53,007 bases of DNA from Nitrospirota bacterium (GTDB lineage Bacteria > Nitrospirota > Thermodesulfovibrionia > Thermodesulfovibrionales > SM23-35), in the NCBI GenBank assembly GCA_014859105.1, contig JACUUX010000016.1, positions 1 through 53,007 of the forward strand, given 5' to 3'. The notes beneath the pieces are model-generated. The model had not been told where the DNA came from. It made no database searches and saw nothing but the letters and a program-made list of their open reading frames with translations. How positions within the stretch are numbered: position 1 is the first letter of the stretch; each line of letters begins with the position of its first letter. This document shows positions 15,955 through 22,607 of this stretch, in pieces. Position numbers and translations under genes: made by a program.

Positions 15955-18606
15955 AAAATTATGTATATGAGCTCTATAAAATTTAATAACCTTGATTGCT
16001 TTGTTTTTAAACCAAACACTGACAGTGTTTGCGGACTCTTTTGTTTCGATCAGCCCCCTGATTTTTAAAAGTCGATAGAGCGTATTTTTCGTGACAGGAA
16101 AGTGGGTACCTTCTTGTCTACAGAATCTCTGAACAACATTCCACAGCGCCGGCGGTATGATATATAAATAATCCTCATCGTAACATCCAATGAAGTCTCC
16201 TTTTAGCTGACCAAGAAGCGGAAGCTCGAACGGATTTTCTTTGTTCTCTAAAAATACTTTACCCTGGTTAATTAAAGTTTCAAGAATGTCAATAAACATC
16301 CGCACGGGGTTTTCTCGTTGAAATCGCTTTTCTTGGGAATTTGATAGGCCTGTGAAAATTTTCCAACCCGCAGTTTTGAAATCCACGCTCTTCTGATAAT
16401 CAATCACACGTTTTTCAACCGCCCAGGCTGTTACAACTTCAAGCGTAAAATATAAAAATGCGATCTGCTCGGAAAGCTTTCCGTGCATGTCTGCCGCGGA
16501 AGCTTTTTCTCTTAATTTAATGAACGTCTCGCAAAAGAGATCTTGAATCTTTGATAAATTTTTCTTTAAAAAAAGAATATATGACGTCATTGCATGTGGA
16601 AGGAGATATGCTTTTTTTTGTAATTCTGTGAGTTTTTTAAGTGAAATATCTTCTTTCGATATTTCTACAACTAGCATCCTGGCGAGCGTACTTTGCAGCG
16701 TTGGTAAATCCTCGCCGGTGGACAGAATCATCCCGCGCGGTTCATAGCAGCCTTTTTCAGTCGAATCAGAATTCAACCGACCGCGATCTGTTCGATTGCT
16801 TGCGCTTCTTATGATTCTTTGCAAGATGCTTTCTTTTAACTGCGCTTCCCTTTCCTGGATTGTTGGGTGGTAATCATCGATAACCATTAACATGTCTTTG
16901 AGCGTGAATGCCCGTCGCGCAAGTAAATTTGCAGTTGATTCGAAATTCGACAGCTGATGTATTGATCTAAAATTTCCGAAATGCGAAAGCAGCAATAAAG
17001 CTAAGGTAGTTTTTCGGGTGCCCGTCTCGCCATAGATATACCCGGAAAAATTTGGCTGCGGATCTAAAAAAGTTGTGAGCGGTGCCAAGTAAGCCAGAAA
17101 AAACAAAGGAAAAGTGACAGCTTTATTACCTAGATCAAGGAATGAAAGAGAAGCTTCTAAGGCTTCTTTTTCATTTCCAACGGCCAAAGGAAGCGAGTAC
17201 TTTTGAAGCTCGCGCGGCAGTTTTGTTGATACATTATCTTTTCCAATCGCGCCAACCGCGGTAAGAAAAATCCATTCGCCGTCTACTTCGCGCCAGCCGG
17301 TATGGCTGTAGACTGTCTCTGTCTGCGGTTGAGAGGATATTTGAATAAAATATCTTAAGAAGTCTTTGACCGTCTGCCCCGGTTCGATAACAGCATGGGT
17401 GCCCCATTGATGCAGCCAGCTCATTGCCGAAAAGGAGCTTGCGTTTACCTCGATGGTCGGTAGGTTTTTTCTATTTTCAATTTTACCTTTAAGGATATAT
17501 TTGCGTTTTTGTTCGATACCGTCATCTTCTATAATTTCCTTCTCGATGATAGCGTTGAAGTTCGCTAAACGGACAGGTACCTTGCCGTCTCTGGTCGTTT
17601 TCATTCGACGTGAGTAACCATCCTTGTCGACAAAATATTCTTTTGTATTTAATTTCTGATCTTCTACAACCTCCTGAGCGTTATCGATCAATTTTTGAAA
17701 ATCTTCCTGCGTCTTTTTTAGAACGATAAAAAAATCTGTTATATCTTTTTTCTCCGTGCTGCCATCGAGATCCGCCGGCCACGCGATGACTTTTATATTC
17801 TTGGCAGTGCCGCGAAGACTTTCAGCGACTTTTCGAGATCCTCGCTTTCCAGGAGCGTCATTATCGAACGCAAGAATCACGTTCATCTCTCTAAAAAGAG
17901 CGTTCCATTCTTCTTTCCAAGTCCCGGCTCCGGCGGTACCGCAAACCGCCGGAAACTCGAGCTGATTGAGAAGCAATGCCTTAAGTTCGCCTTCGCAGAT
18001 AATAATGTGCGGTAACTTTTTATCGATGATCTCGCCTGGATAGATGCAAGCTTTAGCACCTTTGCTTTGCTGGCCTTTGTGTTCTTTGAAAAGCCACTTT
18101 CCCGGTTCGATTTCAGCAGGAATCATAAAATGTTTATTTTGATACCCGATTAGATATTTTTTTATCGTCTCGATCGAGAGACCATATTTGATTTGTATCT
18201 TTTTTAGAGCATCGGGCGTTTTTAATAGTTGACCATGAATCGCTTTTATTTGTTCGAGATTGAGATACCGCGGGATTTTTGCTGTAGATTTTTTTTCAAT
18301 TTTCTTATTTGTCTTGGTAAAAAGATTGTGGTCAGTTATAACTCTTTCGCAAGCCTCGGGGAAGTTGAGATCGAAAAGTTTTTGAACAAACTGAATAGCG
18401 TTGCCATGCTTGTCACATCCGAAACAATTCCACAGACCAGTTTCTAAATTTATTGATAAAGAAGGCGTGGTATCTTCGTGAAAAACGCAGTTGACTTTAA
18501 CTTGTTTTTTTCCGTTCGTATTAAACCCGGGGACGTACTTTTGATAGAAATTTTCGAAATCAAGCGAGTTTAAAATTTTGTCAACGTCATATTTCTGATA
18601 ATGCAT
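15931..18606 (-). CDS. Primase-helicase: CHC2 zinc finger, Toprim and DUF927-type ATPase
   Basis: An 891-residue replication protein. The CHC2 zinc finger has C40, H43, C61 and C64. The Toprim domain follows with E205 (CEGE) and D248/D250 (AFDNDAPG). After a linker, a DUF927-like RecA/SF3-type ATPase carries Walker A GETGTRKT (526-533) and Walker B VIDD (about 575-578). A C-terminal winged-helix-like region (about 780-890) may bind DNA. This architecture can both prime and unwind DNA and is typical of autonomous replication modules of satellites and integrated plasmids. It lies directly beside the iteron cluster, whose last repeats encode its C-terminal EGKGGKD. The HTH gene at 18610 is immediately upstream in the same operon. 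Confidence 0.9.
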   Translation of the reverse strand: MHYQKYDVDKILNSLDFENFYQKYVPGFNTNGKKQVKVNCVFHEDTTPSLSINLETGLWNCFGCDKHGNAIQFVQKLFDLNFPEACERVITDHNLFTKTNKKIEKKSTAKIPRYLNLEQIKAIHGQLLKTPDALKKIQIKYGLSIETIKKYLIGYQNKHFMIPAEIEPGKWLFKEHKGQQSKGAKACIYPGEIIDKKLPHIIICEGELKALLLNQLEFPAVCGTAGAGTWKEEWNALFREMNVILAFDNDAPGKRGSRKVAESLRGTAKNIKVIAWPADLDGSTEKKDITDFFIVLKKTQEDFQKLIDNAQEVVEDQKLNTKEYFVDKDGYSRRMKTTRDGKVPVRLANFNAIIEKEIIEDDGIEQKRKYILKGKIENRKNLPTIEVNASSFSAMSWLHQWGTHAVIEPGQTVKDFLRYFIQISSQPQTETVYSHTGWREVDGEWIFLTAVGAIGKDNVSTKLPRELQKYSLPLAVGNEKEALEASLSFLDLGNKAVTFPLFFLAYLAPLTTFLDPQPNFSGYIYGETGTRKTTLALLLLSHFGNFRSIHQLSNFESTANLLARRAFTLKDMLMVIDDYHPTIQEREAQLKESILQRIIRSASNRTDRGRLNSDSTEKGCYEPRGMILSTGEDLPTLQSTLARMLVVEISKEDISLKKLTELQKKAYLLPHAMTSYILFLKKNLSKIQDLFCETFIKLREKASAADMHGKLSEQIAFLYFTLEVVTAWAVEKRVIDYQKSVDFKTAGWKIFTGLSNSQEKRFQRENPVRMFIDILETLINQGKVFLENKENPFELPLLGQLKGDFIGCYDEDYLYIIPPALWNVVQRFCRQEGTHFPVTKNTLYRLLKIRGLIETKESANTVSVWFKNKAIKVIKFYRAHIHNFEGKGGKD

Positions 18607-18609
18607 ACC

Positions 18610-18786
18610 TTATTTTCCTTTTTTATTTATTTTTTTAATCCACGCTTCTAATTGCGATGTACTAATGAGCCGCCTCCTGCCGACCTTCAAACTTTTCAAT
18701 TCACCCTTTGCGATCGCTCGTTGCAAAGTGACAGGGTGAAGATCTAATAGCGCAGCGCTTTGAGTTACGCTTAACAGTTTATCCAT
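18610..18786 (-). CDS. Excisionase/AlpA-type HTH protein
   Basis: The protein has 58 residues from the ATG at 18786, chosen because AGGAGG lies seven bases upstream; the in-frame upstream extension has no such site. It is an HTH_17 domain: LLSVTQSAALLDLHPVTLQRAIAKGELKSLKVGRRRLISTSQLEAWIKK. It stops three bases before the primase-helicase ATG, so it probably regulates, or is regulated with, replication. Two palindromic or repeated motifs lie in its promoter region (18809-18848). Confidence 0.8.
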   Translation of the reverse strand: MDKLLSVTQSAALLDLHPVTLQRAIAKGELKSLKVGRRRLISTSQLEAWIKKINKKGK

Positions 18787-18808
18787 GCGACACCTCCTTT
18801 CGCTAAGA

Positions 18809-18848
18809 TGATACGAGCGTATCAAAAATGTTTTGCATAGTCTGACAG
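18809..18848 (-). promoter_or_regulatory. Palindrome and shared motif upstream of the replication operon
   Basis: TGATACG-AG-CGTATCA (18809-18824) is a palindrome just upstream of the HTH gene. Next to it, TTTTGCATAGTCTGACAG (18831-18848) recurs with one mismatch at 26633-26650, upstream of the tail-gene operon and in the same orientation. Both operons of element 1 thus share an upstream sequence, probably a promoter part or activator site. Confidence 0.5.
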
Positions 18849-18902
18849 AAGAAAAAATTTTTTAATATTTTCTTTCAATGTATTCCATTAAAAATGTCTA
18901 TA

Positions 18903-18942
18903 ATAAAAAGGGGCCGGAGAGAATTGAGCTTCTCCGGCCCCC
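18903..18942 (-). terminator. Strong intrinsic terminator
   Basis: An 11-bp perfect GC-rich stem (GGGGCCGGAGA with TCTCCGGCCCC, 18910-18941) is followed on the minus strand by TTTTTATT. It ends the two-gene unit at 18958-19556 and insulates the replication operon. Confidence 0.85.
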
Positions 18943-18957
18943 TATCAGAAAAACCAA

Positions 18958-19224
18958 TTATTTTTTTTTCCATATTTCTTCAAGCTGTTTTTGTAAGGCT
19001 TTAAACTGTGCTACGACATCTTGGAAAATAAACCGGTAACCCTCAAGTGAGTTATCATTGAGCTCGGTTAAAATGTAAGCCGCATCTTCCATGAAACTTA
19101 CTCGATAGAACAGAAAATCAAAATTATCAACGAAATCTCTCAGCTCTCGAAATTTTACGGTAACTATTCTTTCATCTTTATCGATTTCGCTTCTTTCATC
19201 TTTTCTTTCTTGCAATCTTTTCAT
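18958..19224 (-). CDS. Small charged protein of unknown function
   Basis: An 88-residue protein with a Lys/Glu-rich start and a long helical C-terminal part (AYILTELNDNSLEGYRFIFQDV...LQKQLEEIWKKK). AAGGAGG lies about eight bases before the ATG. It shares length and a D-A-x-Y/H-x-L...F-x-x-L-x-x-L-E layout with its upstream neighbour and may be a divergent paralogue. A strong terminator follows. No family recognised. Confidence 0.55.
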   Translation of the reverse strand: MKRLQERKDERSEIDKDERIVTVKFRELRDFVDNFDFLFYRVSFMEDAAYILTELNDNSLEGYRFIFQDVVAQFKALQKQLEEIWKKK

Positions 19225-19343
19225 GAGTCTTTGCCTCCTTTTTTTGATACATATAGCAACCGAGGGCCTCCGCAGCTCTGCTGCAGTATGCTATATCTAT
19301 CATGCCGGTGACTGGCCAGGATTCCCGGAAGTTGATAGATGTA

Positions 19344-19556
19344 TCATTCACTGCCAGCCTCCAGCTTCTCCAGTTCGTCTTCAAAATTATTAAAAAAATC
19401 AACCACACTTTCAGCACTCTCTTCAATAACCGAAAACAGACCCCATGTGTTTTTGTCGTTTTCTCCTGCTACGTGCGCTCCAATGCTCGCGAGATCTTTG
19501 ATTTGCAGCAGAGCATGATTTGCGTCGCTAAATGATTTTATAAAGGTTTTTGCCAT
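19344..19556 (-). CDS. Small acidic helical protein of unknown function
   Basis: The protein has 70 residues from the ATG at 19556 (MAKTFIKSFSDANHALLQIK), chosen because AAAGGAGG lies eight bases upstream; a GTG nine bases earlier overlaps that site. The sequence is helical and acidic, ending FFNNFEDELEKLEAGSE. It is the first gene leftward from the divergent promoter region at 19580-19678. The gap 19225-19343 encodes at most a 35-codon frame (MIDIAYCSRAAEALG start) that I cannot support. Confidence 0.55.
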   Translation of the reverse strand: MAKTFIKSFSDANHALLQIKDLASIGAHVAGENDKNTWGLFSVIEESAESVVDFFNNFEDELEKLEAGSE

Positions 19557-19579
19557 TATTGTCACCTCCTTTACAGTAT

Positions 19580-19678
19580 GCTATCTTTCTTATAAAGCTA
19601 TCATAATATAAAAGATATGTCAAGAATATTTCTATAATAATTATTTTTATTGACAAGCTATCTTTGTTATGATATATT
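19580..19678. promoter_or_regulatory. Divergent promoter/operator switch region
   Basis: Rightward: TTGACA (19650-19655), 17 nt, TATATT (19673-19678), with the likely start of transcription at or very near the ATG at 19685, so the RHH mRNA may be leaderless. Leftward: TTGACA on the minus strand at about 19610 precedes a TATTATGATA stretch. GCTATCTTTCTTAT (19580-19593) and GCTATCTTTGTTAT (19657-19670) are near-identical direct repeats 77 bp apart, one over each promoter. This is the layout of a repressor-controlled switch. Confidence 0.55.
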
Positions 19679-19684
19679 TCTTTT

Positions 19685-19867
19685 ATGGCAGCCAAAAAAA
19701 AGACTAAACCCGAAGAGATGGGCAAAAGGAAGCAAGCGCTAATAAGGATAGATAACGAATTAATGAAGGATGTTAAAATTCTCGCTGTTAAGCAAGAAAA
19801 AAAGTTCAACAATCTTGTTATTGATGCCTTAAAAGAATATTTGCAAAAATATACATCAAAAAAATAA
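19685..19867 (+). CDS. Ribbon-helix-helix-like DNA-binding protein
   Basis: A 60-residue basic protein: lysine-rich N-terminus, then QALIRIDNELMKDVKILAVKQEKKFNNLVIDALKEYL. This gives a short beta-strand followed by two helices, as in Arc/MetJ/CopG repressors. It is the only plus-strand gene in element 1 with clear support (a promoter, a terminator and divergence from the rest). It is a good candidate for the repressor acting on the repeated GCTATCTTTNTTAT sites. Transcription may start at the initiation codon itself. Confidence 0.7.
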   Translation: MAAKKKTKPEEMGKRKQALIRIDNELMKDVKILAVKQEKKFNNLVIDALKEYLQKYTSKK

Positions 19868-19886
19868 AACACTAAGTCTTCTCCTT

Positions 19887-19925
19887 GGCCCTGGCCGCAC
19901 ACCGGCGGGGCCTTTTTTTATTTTT
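19887..19925 (+). terminator. Intrinsic terminator after the RHH gene
   Basis: A stem formed by GGCCCTGGCCG and CGGCGGGGCC (19887-19912, near-perfect, loop CACAC) is followed by TTTTTTTATTTTTTT. It separates the convergent RHH gene and the HTH gene at 19918. Confidence 0.85.
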
Positions 19926-20100
19926 TTCTCACATCTATTTTGTGCTCTTGGAACCATGCATCTAATTCATTTTTATCGAAGATGATCATTTTACCGATTT
20001 TGACGTGTGGTATTTTCTTGAGCTCGCAAAGCCTGTAAACCTGAAATCGTTTTATCCCAAACTCGGCTTCAACATCTTTTGCTCTCAAACGCTTATTCAA
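19918..20100 (-). CDS. HTH_17/AlpA-type DNA-binding protein
   Basis: A 60-residue winged-HTH protein: RLRAKDVEAEFGIKRFQVYRLCELKKIPHVKIGKMIIFDKNELDAWFQEHK. GGGGAATCAC lies just upstream of the ATG, giving a weak ribosome-binding site. This is the third excisionase-type protein in element 1; AlpA-like proteins of satellites often activate integrase or late genes. An AT-rich region upstream (20101-20298) includes a 20-bp A/T tract sequence that recurs at 27599-27619. Confidence 0.75.
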   Translation of the reverse strand: MNKRLRAKDVEAEFGIKRFQVYRLCELKKIPHVKIGKMIIFDKNELDAWFQEHKIDVRKK

Positions 20101-20298
20101 AGTGATTCCCCCTTTTCTGAAAACCTTGAGTTTCTATTAATTATTTCGATTACAAAGATTATTTCAAGTAGACTTTTTTATTTTTTTTATAGTTAAAAAA
20201 GCAAATAGACTATTTCAAGAATGGCTTTATTGCTTGATTTTTAAAAAAGGGAGGTTCAAAAAAGCGGCGATATAGGACAAAATTCTATCATTTTTGCT

Positions 20299-20925
20299 CT
20301 ATTTTAATCTTTCTCCGCAGACAGGGCATACATTTACAGAATCATCTTCGATCTCCGGACCTGCCCTGGGGAAAGATTGACCCCAATATTTTATTTCTAT
20401 CCTTTTGAGTTGATTGGTGAATTCGTTTCTGTCTGTATATTTATTTCTTCTCCTCAAACATCTTGCACGCTCTTTATAATACAATTCTAACCGACCTGAG
20501 GATTTCAGGCGTTTATACTTTTGCATACACAAATAATTATCCAAATTATATTTATTTGTGTAGATAAATTTACCAGTCGAGTTGTACATTATTTTTTTTA
20601 AAGAAGGATATTTTTTTAAATAACGTGATAGTTGCACTACGCTTTTATTCATGTATTCTGCAATCTCCTTCCTGCCAAAAACATAATCGAGTTTTAGTGT
20701 ACACAGGATATCCTGATCGGAAAAAACATACTTGCCATTTTTTTTGACCGGTTTTGTATAGATAACTTCATCCTCATCTGTTACGTCAACCGGAATTGTT
20801 ATTTGTTCCAGAAATCTTTTTGTTTGTTTGATTTGGGAAGTTTTATTTCCATAGCGGGAGAGACCCCAGGCCTCTGTAATCTTCTCCCAGCCTTTAATTT
20901 TTTTGTTTAATAAATGCCGGATCAC
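20299..20925 (-). CDS. Hypothetical protein with C-terminal zinc-ribbon-like motif
   Basis: A 208-residue basic protein. Residues about 60-115 (SDQDILCTLKLDYVFGRKEIAEYMNKSVVQLSRYLKKYPSLKKIM) look like a helix-turn-helix region. The end is VNVCPVCGERLK, a CxxC half zinc ribbon. Its ATG overlaps the stop of the RelE-type toxin (ATGA), so it is the third gene of that operon. A DNA-binding role is plausible, but no family was recognised. Confidence 0.6.
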   Translation of the reverse strand: MIRHLLNKKIKGWEKITEAWGLSRYGNKTSQIKQTKRFLEQITIPVDVTDEDEVIYTKPVKKNGKYVFSDQDILCTLKLDYVFGRKEIAEYMNKSVVQLSRYLKKYPSLKKIMYNSTGKFIYTNKYNLDNYLCMQKYKRLKSSGRLELYYKERARCLRRRNKYTDRNEFTNQLKRIEIKYWGQSFPRAGPEIEDDSVNVCPVCGERLK

Positions 20926-21179
20926 TTATAAATCTCTCGCCGGTGTCCAACTTTATGGACCGTGATAATCTGTTTGTCGTAATCAACATCATAGATAACT
21001 CGCCAGTCGCCGACTTTAAGTTTATAGAATCCAGCATAGTTGGCGCTAAGGAGTAAGGGCATAATGTTTTCAAAATTCTCTGATAACCAGGCGAGCTTAT
21101 CAGTAATACGGAGGGCAATGTTTTTATCGAGTCGCGAGAGGTCATCGAGAGCTTTAGGAAGGATGATAACTTGGTACAT
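20922..21179 (-). CDS. RelE/ParE-family toxin
   Basis: An 85-residue protein with the RelE fold pattern: MYQVIILPKALDDLSRLDKNIALRITDKLAWL, then GFYKLKVGDWRVIYDVDYDKQIITVHKVGHRREIY. The R in WRVIY and the C-terminal H/R-R-x-x-Y are those used by mRNA-cleaving RelE toxins. It lies two bases after the antitoxin gene. Such pairs stabilise mobile elements. A few members instead inhibit gyrase (ParE), so the target is not certain. Confidence 0.88.
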   Translation of the reverse strand: MYQVIILPKALDDLSRLDKNIALRITDKLAWLSENFENIMPLLLSANYAGFYKLKVGDWRVIYDVDYDKQIITVHKVGHRREIYK

Positions 21180-21181
21180 GA

Positions 21182-21394
21182 TTAAAGTCCGAGTTTCTTT
21201 TTTGCTTCTTTAAGAGGGATCCCTTCGCCTCTTTTTTCCTGCTGCATTGATTCTCTTAATTCTTCTTCAATCTCCGGTCTCAATTCGAGACCATAATCCG
21301 AATCAAGGGCTTCATGAACACTTCGCTTGATCAATTCCTGAAGTTCCCCGGCTGTCATGTCAGAAACTTTTTTGTCTTTTACAACGGCACCCAT
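21182..21394 (-). CDS. Antitoxin partner of the RelE-type toxin
   Basis: A 70-residue acidic protein (MGAVVKDKKVSDMTAGELQELIKRSVHEALDSDYGLELRPEIEEEL) ending in a Lys-rich tail. It is the first gene of the pair, with GGGGGTTT weakly matching a ribosome-binding site upstream. The small acidic sequence directly before a RelE-like toxin identifies it as the antitoxin. The N-terminal MTAGELQELI pattern occurs in type II antitoxins of this kind. Confidence 0.78.
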   Translation of the reverse strand: MGAVVKDKKVSDMTAGELQELIKRSVHEALDSDYGLELRPEIEEELRESMQQEKRGEGIPLKEAKKKLGL

Positions 21395-21511
21395 ATTTTA
21401 AACCCCCTTTCTATAAAACTATTTTACACAATCCACACAATTAAAAACATAAAGAAAAGGATCTCGCGAAAGCTGGAAATATGGGTTGTCGGGATTGAAA
21501 AATTCACGTGG

Positions 21512-21670
21512 AAGGCAAGCGTTGCCCTTGATGCTGAACGATGCGAAACAAAGACGATAGTTATATCGTCAAGGACCGAGATCGTTCAATCTGAGCGATT
21601 CTACGAAGCCAAAAATTAAAGAAGCGGCTTTTTAATCTGGTTCGAGCATGATACTCGAACCAGATTAAAA
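21512..21670. other. Structured intergenic region with nested hairpins
   Basis: Nested complementary arms are visible: TGAACGAT (21535-21542) with ATCGTTCA (21581-21588), enclosing GACGATA/TATCGTC (21553-21570) around a GTTA loop. Before them is a small AAGGCAA/TTGCC hairpin. After them is a perfect 17-bp stem with a 7-nt loop (21630-21646 with 21654-21670). The region lies between the Mor-like gene and the toxin-antitoxin operon and carries no supported gene. It may encode a structured RNA; the last hairpin lacks a terminal U-run. Confidence 0.4.
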
Positions 21671-21699
21671 TAAAGAGTTAACAGCTCAGGTTAACGCTA

Positions 21700-22173
21700 T
21701 TAAGGCAGGCTGGTTTGTACATCGTGTATAAACCAGGGTTGCTCCCTATTGATTACACGCCAGACTTGAGCTCGACTGAGACCGAACATAATCGCAAGCT
21801 CTTTATAATTACTGCCGGTGAACATATTTCTGATTTTTCTGTTCCGTTCTTCACGGCTGAGGTTTTTCCAGGAAGGGAATGCTATCCGGCGGCCTTTTAG
21901 TTCCATGATGAATTTACGCATGATCTCTTTTGCGGATGCTTCGCTGAAACGTTCGCTCAGATTTGTGTAAAGTGTAAGAAGAACCTCGGCGGTTTCGGGG
22001 TTGTTCGGGAACTTTAAAGGTATTGTGATCCTGCAGCCGCCCAGGACATCGATGATAGTCTTAATTATTTTTTCGCCGGCTTCCGGACCGTAATCTTGAC
22101 AGTAAAACTGGAAAAGCCTGTTCAGAGTTTGCCGGCTTCTCTGCCACCAATTCTTATTTTGGTTGTCTGCCAG
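21700..22173 (-). CDS. Mor-like late transcription activator, possible CTG start
   Basis: From an in-frame CTG at 22173 the frame encodes about 157 residues. The first part reads QTLNRLFQFYCQDYGPEAGEK then IIKTIIDVLGGCRITIP. The C-terminal part is SREERNRKIRNMFTGSNYKELAIMFGLSRAQVWRVI. A GG-x-x-x-x-IP turn followed by a C-terminal HTH is the layout of Mor/C activators of Mu-like phages. No ATG, GTG or TTG precedes the conserved N-terminal part and a stop lies six codons before the CTG. GAGGG sits six bases before the CTG. An ATG at 21921 would give only the last 73 residues. A frameshift to an out-of-frame ATG (22180) is the alternative. Its probable targets are the tail genes. Confidence 0.65.
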   Translation of the reverse strand: MADNQNKNWWQRSRQTLNRLFQFYCQDYGPEAGEKIIKTIIDVLGGCRITIPLKFPNNPETAEVLLTLYTNLSERFSEASAKEIMRKFIMELKGRRIAFPSWKNLSREERNRKIRNMFTGSNYKELAIMFGLSRAQVWRVINREQPWFIHDVQTSLP

Positions 22174-22217
22174 TGCATTCCCTCGCTTTCAGCGATATAG
22201 GGTAATGTTACGGCATT

Positions 22218-22607
22218 TTACAGATTTTTTTTGTAAATAGTATTTATGATTTGAAGGCAAAGCTTATCGAGGCATTCATAGCAACAGGTAAGTACCAGAC
22301 AGTCAATGCCTGGCGACGGCGGGCTATCCGGGGGACATATCCAGATGTATAAATCGTTCAATGAGAAATCAGTTTTTTTTATGACAAACTTTTCGGCTAA
22401 ACTTACAACATCGCTCTGAAGACTTATTCCTAGAAAAGAGAACATCGAAAATTTTAAACCGAGCATCTGTATTTTTGCGATCCCGATATTGACGTGATCA
22501 AGATTAATATTTTTTTGGCAATAACCACACGGAATAAAAGGAGCCGATTCTTGAAGTCTTCTTCTTGCGTAATCCTCTTCTCTCTCTAACCGGGATTCTG
22601 ACATCAC
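22218..22607 (-). CDS. Hypothetical protein downstream of the tape measure
   Basis: A 129-residue protein with two Cys pairs (CGYCQKN near 27 and CCYECLDKLC near 110) that may bind zinc. Its start overlaps the tape-measure stop (ATGA), so it is translationally coupled. In phages this position often encodes a distal tail or tail-tip protein, but I see no resemblance to one. Confidence 0.6.
   Translation of the reverse strand: MMSESRLEREEDYARRRLQESAPFIPCGYCQKNINLDHVNIGIAKIQMLGLKFSMFSFLGISLQSDVVSLAEKFVIKKTDFSLNDLYIWICPPDSPPSPGIDCLVLTCCYECLDKLCLQIINTIYKKNL

Noticed and set aside
15582-16019. Minus-strand 145-codon frame overlapping the primase end
   Set aside because: It runs through the iteron cluster, overlaps the well-supported primase gene and has no recognisable protein character or ribosome-binding site.
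19196-19426. 76-codon frame between two small element 1 genes
   Set aside because: It overlaps both neighbours, each of which has a good ribosome-binding site, while its own start has none.
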